Positions 7,108-8,370 of a DNA stretch of 8,370 nucleotides are shown here, in pieces. A program made the position numbers and the translations under genes. Within the stretch, counting starts at the first letter, position 1; every line of letters starts with the position of its first letter. The stretch is taken from positions 1 to 8,370 of the forward strand of contig JAJQBM010000099.1 of NCBI GenBank assembly GCA_021203285.1, written 5' to 3'. The DNA comes from Clostridiales bacterium (lineage in GTDB: Bacteria; Bacillota; Clostridia; Lachnospirales; Lachnospiraceae). The notes beneath the pieces were generated by a model that saw nothing but the letters and a program-made list of their open reading frames with translations, was not told where the DNA came from and ran no database searches.

Positions 7108-7551
7108 ATGAGAAACAGGCTGCAGGATTTTATGTACGGCCGTTACGGCAATGATCAGCTGAATCAGTTTCTTTCACTTGTCGCGCTGGTTTTGATCATT
7201 ATCAATCTTTTTGTGAAAAACCAGATCCTCTGGATCGCGGTATTGATTTTTCTCGTTCTGACTTATTTCCGTATGCTTTCACGAAATACCGGGAAGCGCA
7301 GTGCGGAGAACGACCGTTTTCTGGATATCACATCCCGTTTTCGGAGAGGCGGAGGGTACGGCGGCCGGTCGCAGCAGCGCAGCTACCGCAGACCGACGGC
7401 AGAGGAGCGCAGGCGCGAGAGAGAGCAGAGGAAGTATTACCGCTTTTTCTATTGCCCGCACTGCAGCCAGAAGGTGCGCGTCCCGAAGGGAAAGGGCAGG
7501 ATTGAGATCACCTGTCCGAAGTGCCGGACGACATTTGTGAAGAAATCATGA
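7108..7551 (+). CDS. Small membrane protein with C-terminal zinc ribbon
   Basis: The function is unknown. The 147-residue product has two hydrophobic segments (about 21-36 and 40-57) joined by a very short polar turn (VKNQ), so it should form a membrane hairpin. A basic, Gly/Arg-rich linker follows (about 60-110, with RRGGGYGGRS and ERRRERE). It ends in a zinc ribbon: CPHC (116-119), then VPKGKGRIEITCPKC (C136, C139), resembling the small MJ0042/zinc-ribbon type. Both ends of the hairpin probably face the cytoplasm, because of the positive linker and the cysteine site. Start: ATG 7108 has GAGGTG (7093-7098) 9 nt upstream. GTG 7096 and TTG 7099 are in frame but overlap that site, so I reject them. 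The DUF5685 gene follows after 19 bp, suggesting an operon. Confidence 0.85.
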   Translation: MRNRLQDFMYGRYGNDQLNQFLSLVALVLIIINLFVKNQILWIAVLIFLVLTYFRMLSRNTGKRSAENDRFLDITSRFRRGGGYGGRSQQRSYRRPTAEERRREREQRKYYRFFYCPHCSQKVRVPKGKGRIEITCPKCRTTFVKKS

Positions 7552-7570
7552 GGATGCAGCAGGAGCCTTT

Positions 7571-8370
7571 ATGTTTGGATATATCTATGTAAACCGTAAA
7601 AGCTTATCCGAGGAGAACAAGCAGCAGTATCAGTCCTATTATTGCGGTCTCTGCCATGTTTTAAAGGAGAGGAGCGGCAGAAAGGGGCAGCTTCTGCTGA
7701 ATTACGACATGTCATTTCTGGTCATTTTGCTGACGGGACTGTACGAGCTGCAAAATGAGGAGTATTGTTTTGTCTGTCCGCTTCATCCGGGCAAAAAGAA
7801 AACGGCGTATGTCAATGAGGCGACCCGGTATGCATCGGATATGAATATTCTTCTGTCCTACCATAATCTTGCGGATGACTGGAAGGATGACCGCAATCTC
7901 CCTAAGCATGTAATGTCGCAGATATTAAAGTGGGAGTACCGGCACATTGCCGCAAACTATCCGCGGCAGGCAAAGGCGCTCGAGCACTATGTGAGCCAGT
8001 TGGATATGTTGGAGATGAAGCGTGAGGAGAACATTGACGCGATTGCCGGGCTGACCGGTGAGATGTTCGGAGAGATTTTTGCGTGGAGAGACGATATCTG
8101 GTCGGATGAACTGCATTGTCTGGGATTTTATCTCGGAAAGTTTGTTTATCTGATGGACGCTTATGAGGATCTGGACCGGGACCGCCGCCGGAATGAGTAC
8201 AACCCCTTCCAGAGCATGGCGCGGAAGAATCCGGAGGATTTCGAGACCCTGAGCAAGCTGATCCTGACCAGCATGATGTCCGAATGCTCCAAGTCCTTTG
8301 AGCGGCTGCCTGTGCTGCAGCACGCGGATATCATCCGGAATATCCTTTATTCCGGCGTGTGGTCCAGATA
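7571..8370 (+). CDS. DUF5685 family protein (3' partial)
   Basis: Function unknown. The first 266 residues are visible and the frame stays open to the window end. The MFGYIYVNRKSL start, YYCGLCHVLKERSGRKGQLLLNYD (23-46) and the CPLHPGKKK segment (69-77) match my memory of DUF5685 proteins from Clostridia. Two CxxC pairs (C25/C28 and C66/C69) could bind a metal. Two acidic motifs are seen, DDWKDD (102-107) and DAYEDLDRD (196-204), the latter followed by RRRNEYNPF. Their layout in a mostly helical protein recalls the paired Asp-rich motifs of all-alpha isoprenoid synthases; this is inference from motif spacing only. No signal peptide or clear membrane helix is seen. ATG 7571 is preceded by AGGAG (7561-7565), 5 nt away. 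Co-transcription with the zinc-ribbon gene is likely. Confidence 0.85.
   Translation, partial: MFGYIYVNRKSLSEENKQQYQSYYCGLCHVLKERSGRKGQLLLNYDMSFLVILLTGLYELQNEEYCFVCPLHPGKKKTAYVNEATRYASDMNILLSYHNLADDWKDDRNLPKHVMSQILKWEYRHIAANYPRQAKALEHYVSQLDMLEMKREENIDAIAGLTGEMFGEIFAWRDDIWSDELHCLGFYLGKFVYLMDAYEDLDRDRRRNEYNPFQSMARKNPEDFETLSKLILTSMMSECSKSFERLPVLQHADIIRNILYSGVWSR

Noticed and set aside
7925..8323. 132-codon open frame on the - strand opposite the DUF5685 gene
   Set aside because: Antisense to a + strand frame with a good start, ribosome binding site and family-like motifs.

Overview
This window reads as a housekeeping chromosomal segment of a fairly GC-rich member of the Clostridia, most likely Lachnospiraceae or a close relative. 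The grounds are the gene order (dGTPase-like, dnaG, rpoD, trmK, nucleoside kinase), a type A RNase P RNA in an otherwise Firmicutes-like setting, strong purine-rich Shine-Dalgarno sequences, a TrmK-family enzyme, and a DUF5685-type protein. All recognised genes are on the + strand. I see no mobile element, CRISPR array, tRNA or phage gene.

Bases 1-6510 form one tightly packed cluster. It opens with the 3' part of a dGTPase-like HD phosphohydrolase gene (dgt). That gene is interrupted by a one-base frame change lying exactly on the sequence G GGA AAA. Next come DNA primase (dnaG), the primary sigma factor (rpoD/sigA), the tRNA A22 methyltransferase (trmK, TTG start) and a nucleoside kinase whose N-terminal half is related to the TGS and editing domains of threonyl-tRNA synthetase. 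Gaps between genes are 19 to 50 bp and show no terminator, so at least partial co-transcription is likely. This is the macromolecular-synthesis type of operon, linking dNTP metabolism, replication priming, transcription initiation and tRNA maturation.

Bases about 6511-6968 hold the RNase P RNA gene (rnpB). It has its own extended -10 promoter directly after the kinase stop codon and a strong intrinsic terminator.

Bases 6969-8370 hold a separate unit. A good sigma-A promoter (TTGACA, 16 bp, TAAAAT) drives a small two-helix membrane protein with a C-terminal zinc ribbon, followed 19 bp later by a DUF5685-family gene that runs off the window end. The function of both proteins is unknown.

I did not find a clearly new system. 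The points most worth a second look are the in-frame slippery heptamer in dgt, the threonyl-tRNA-synthetase-like domain of the kinase with all four metal/catalytic positions replaced, the charged insert in RpoD between regions 1.2 and 2.1, and the two aspartate-rich motifs plus two CxxC pairs in the DUF5685 protein.
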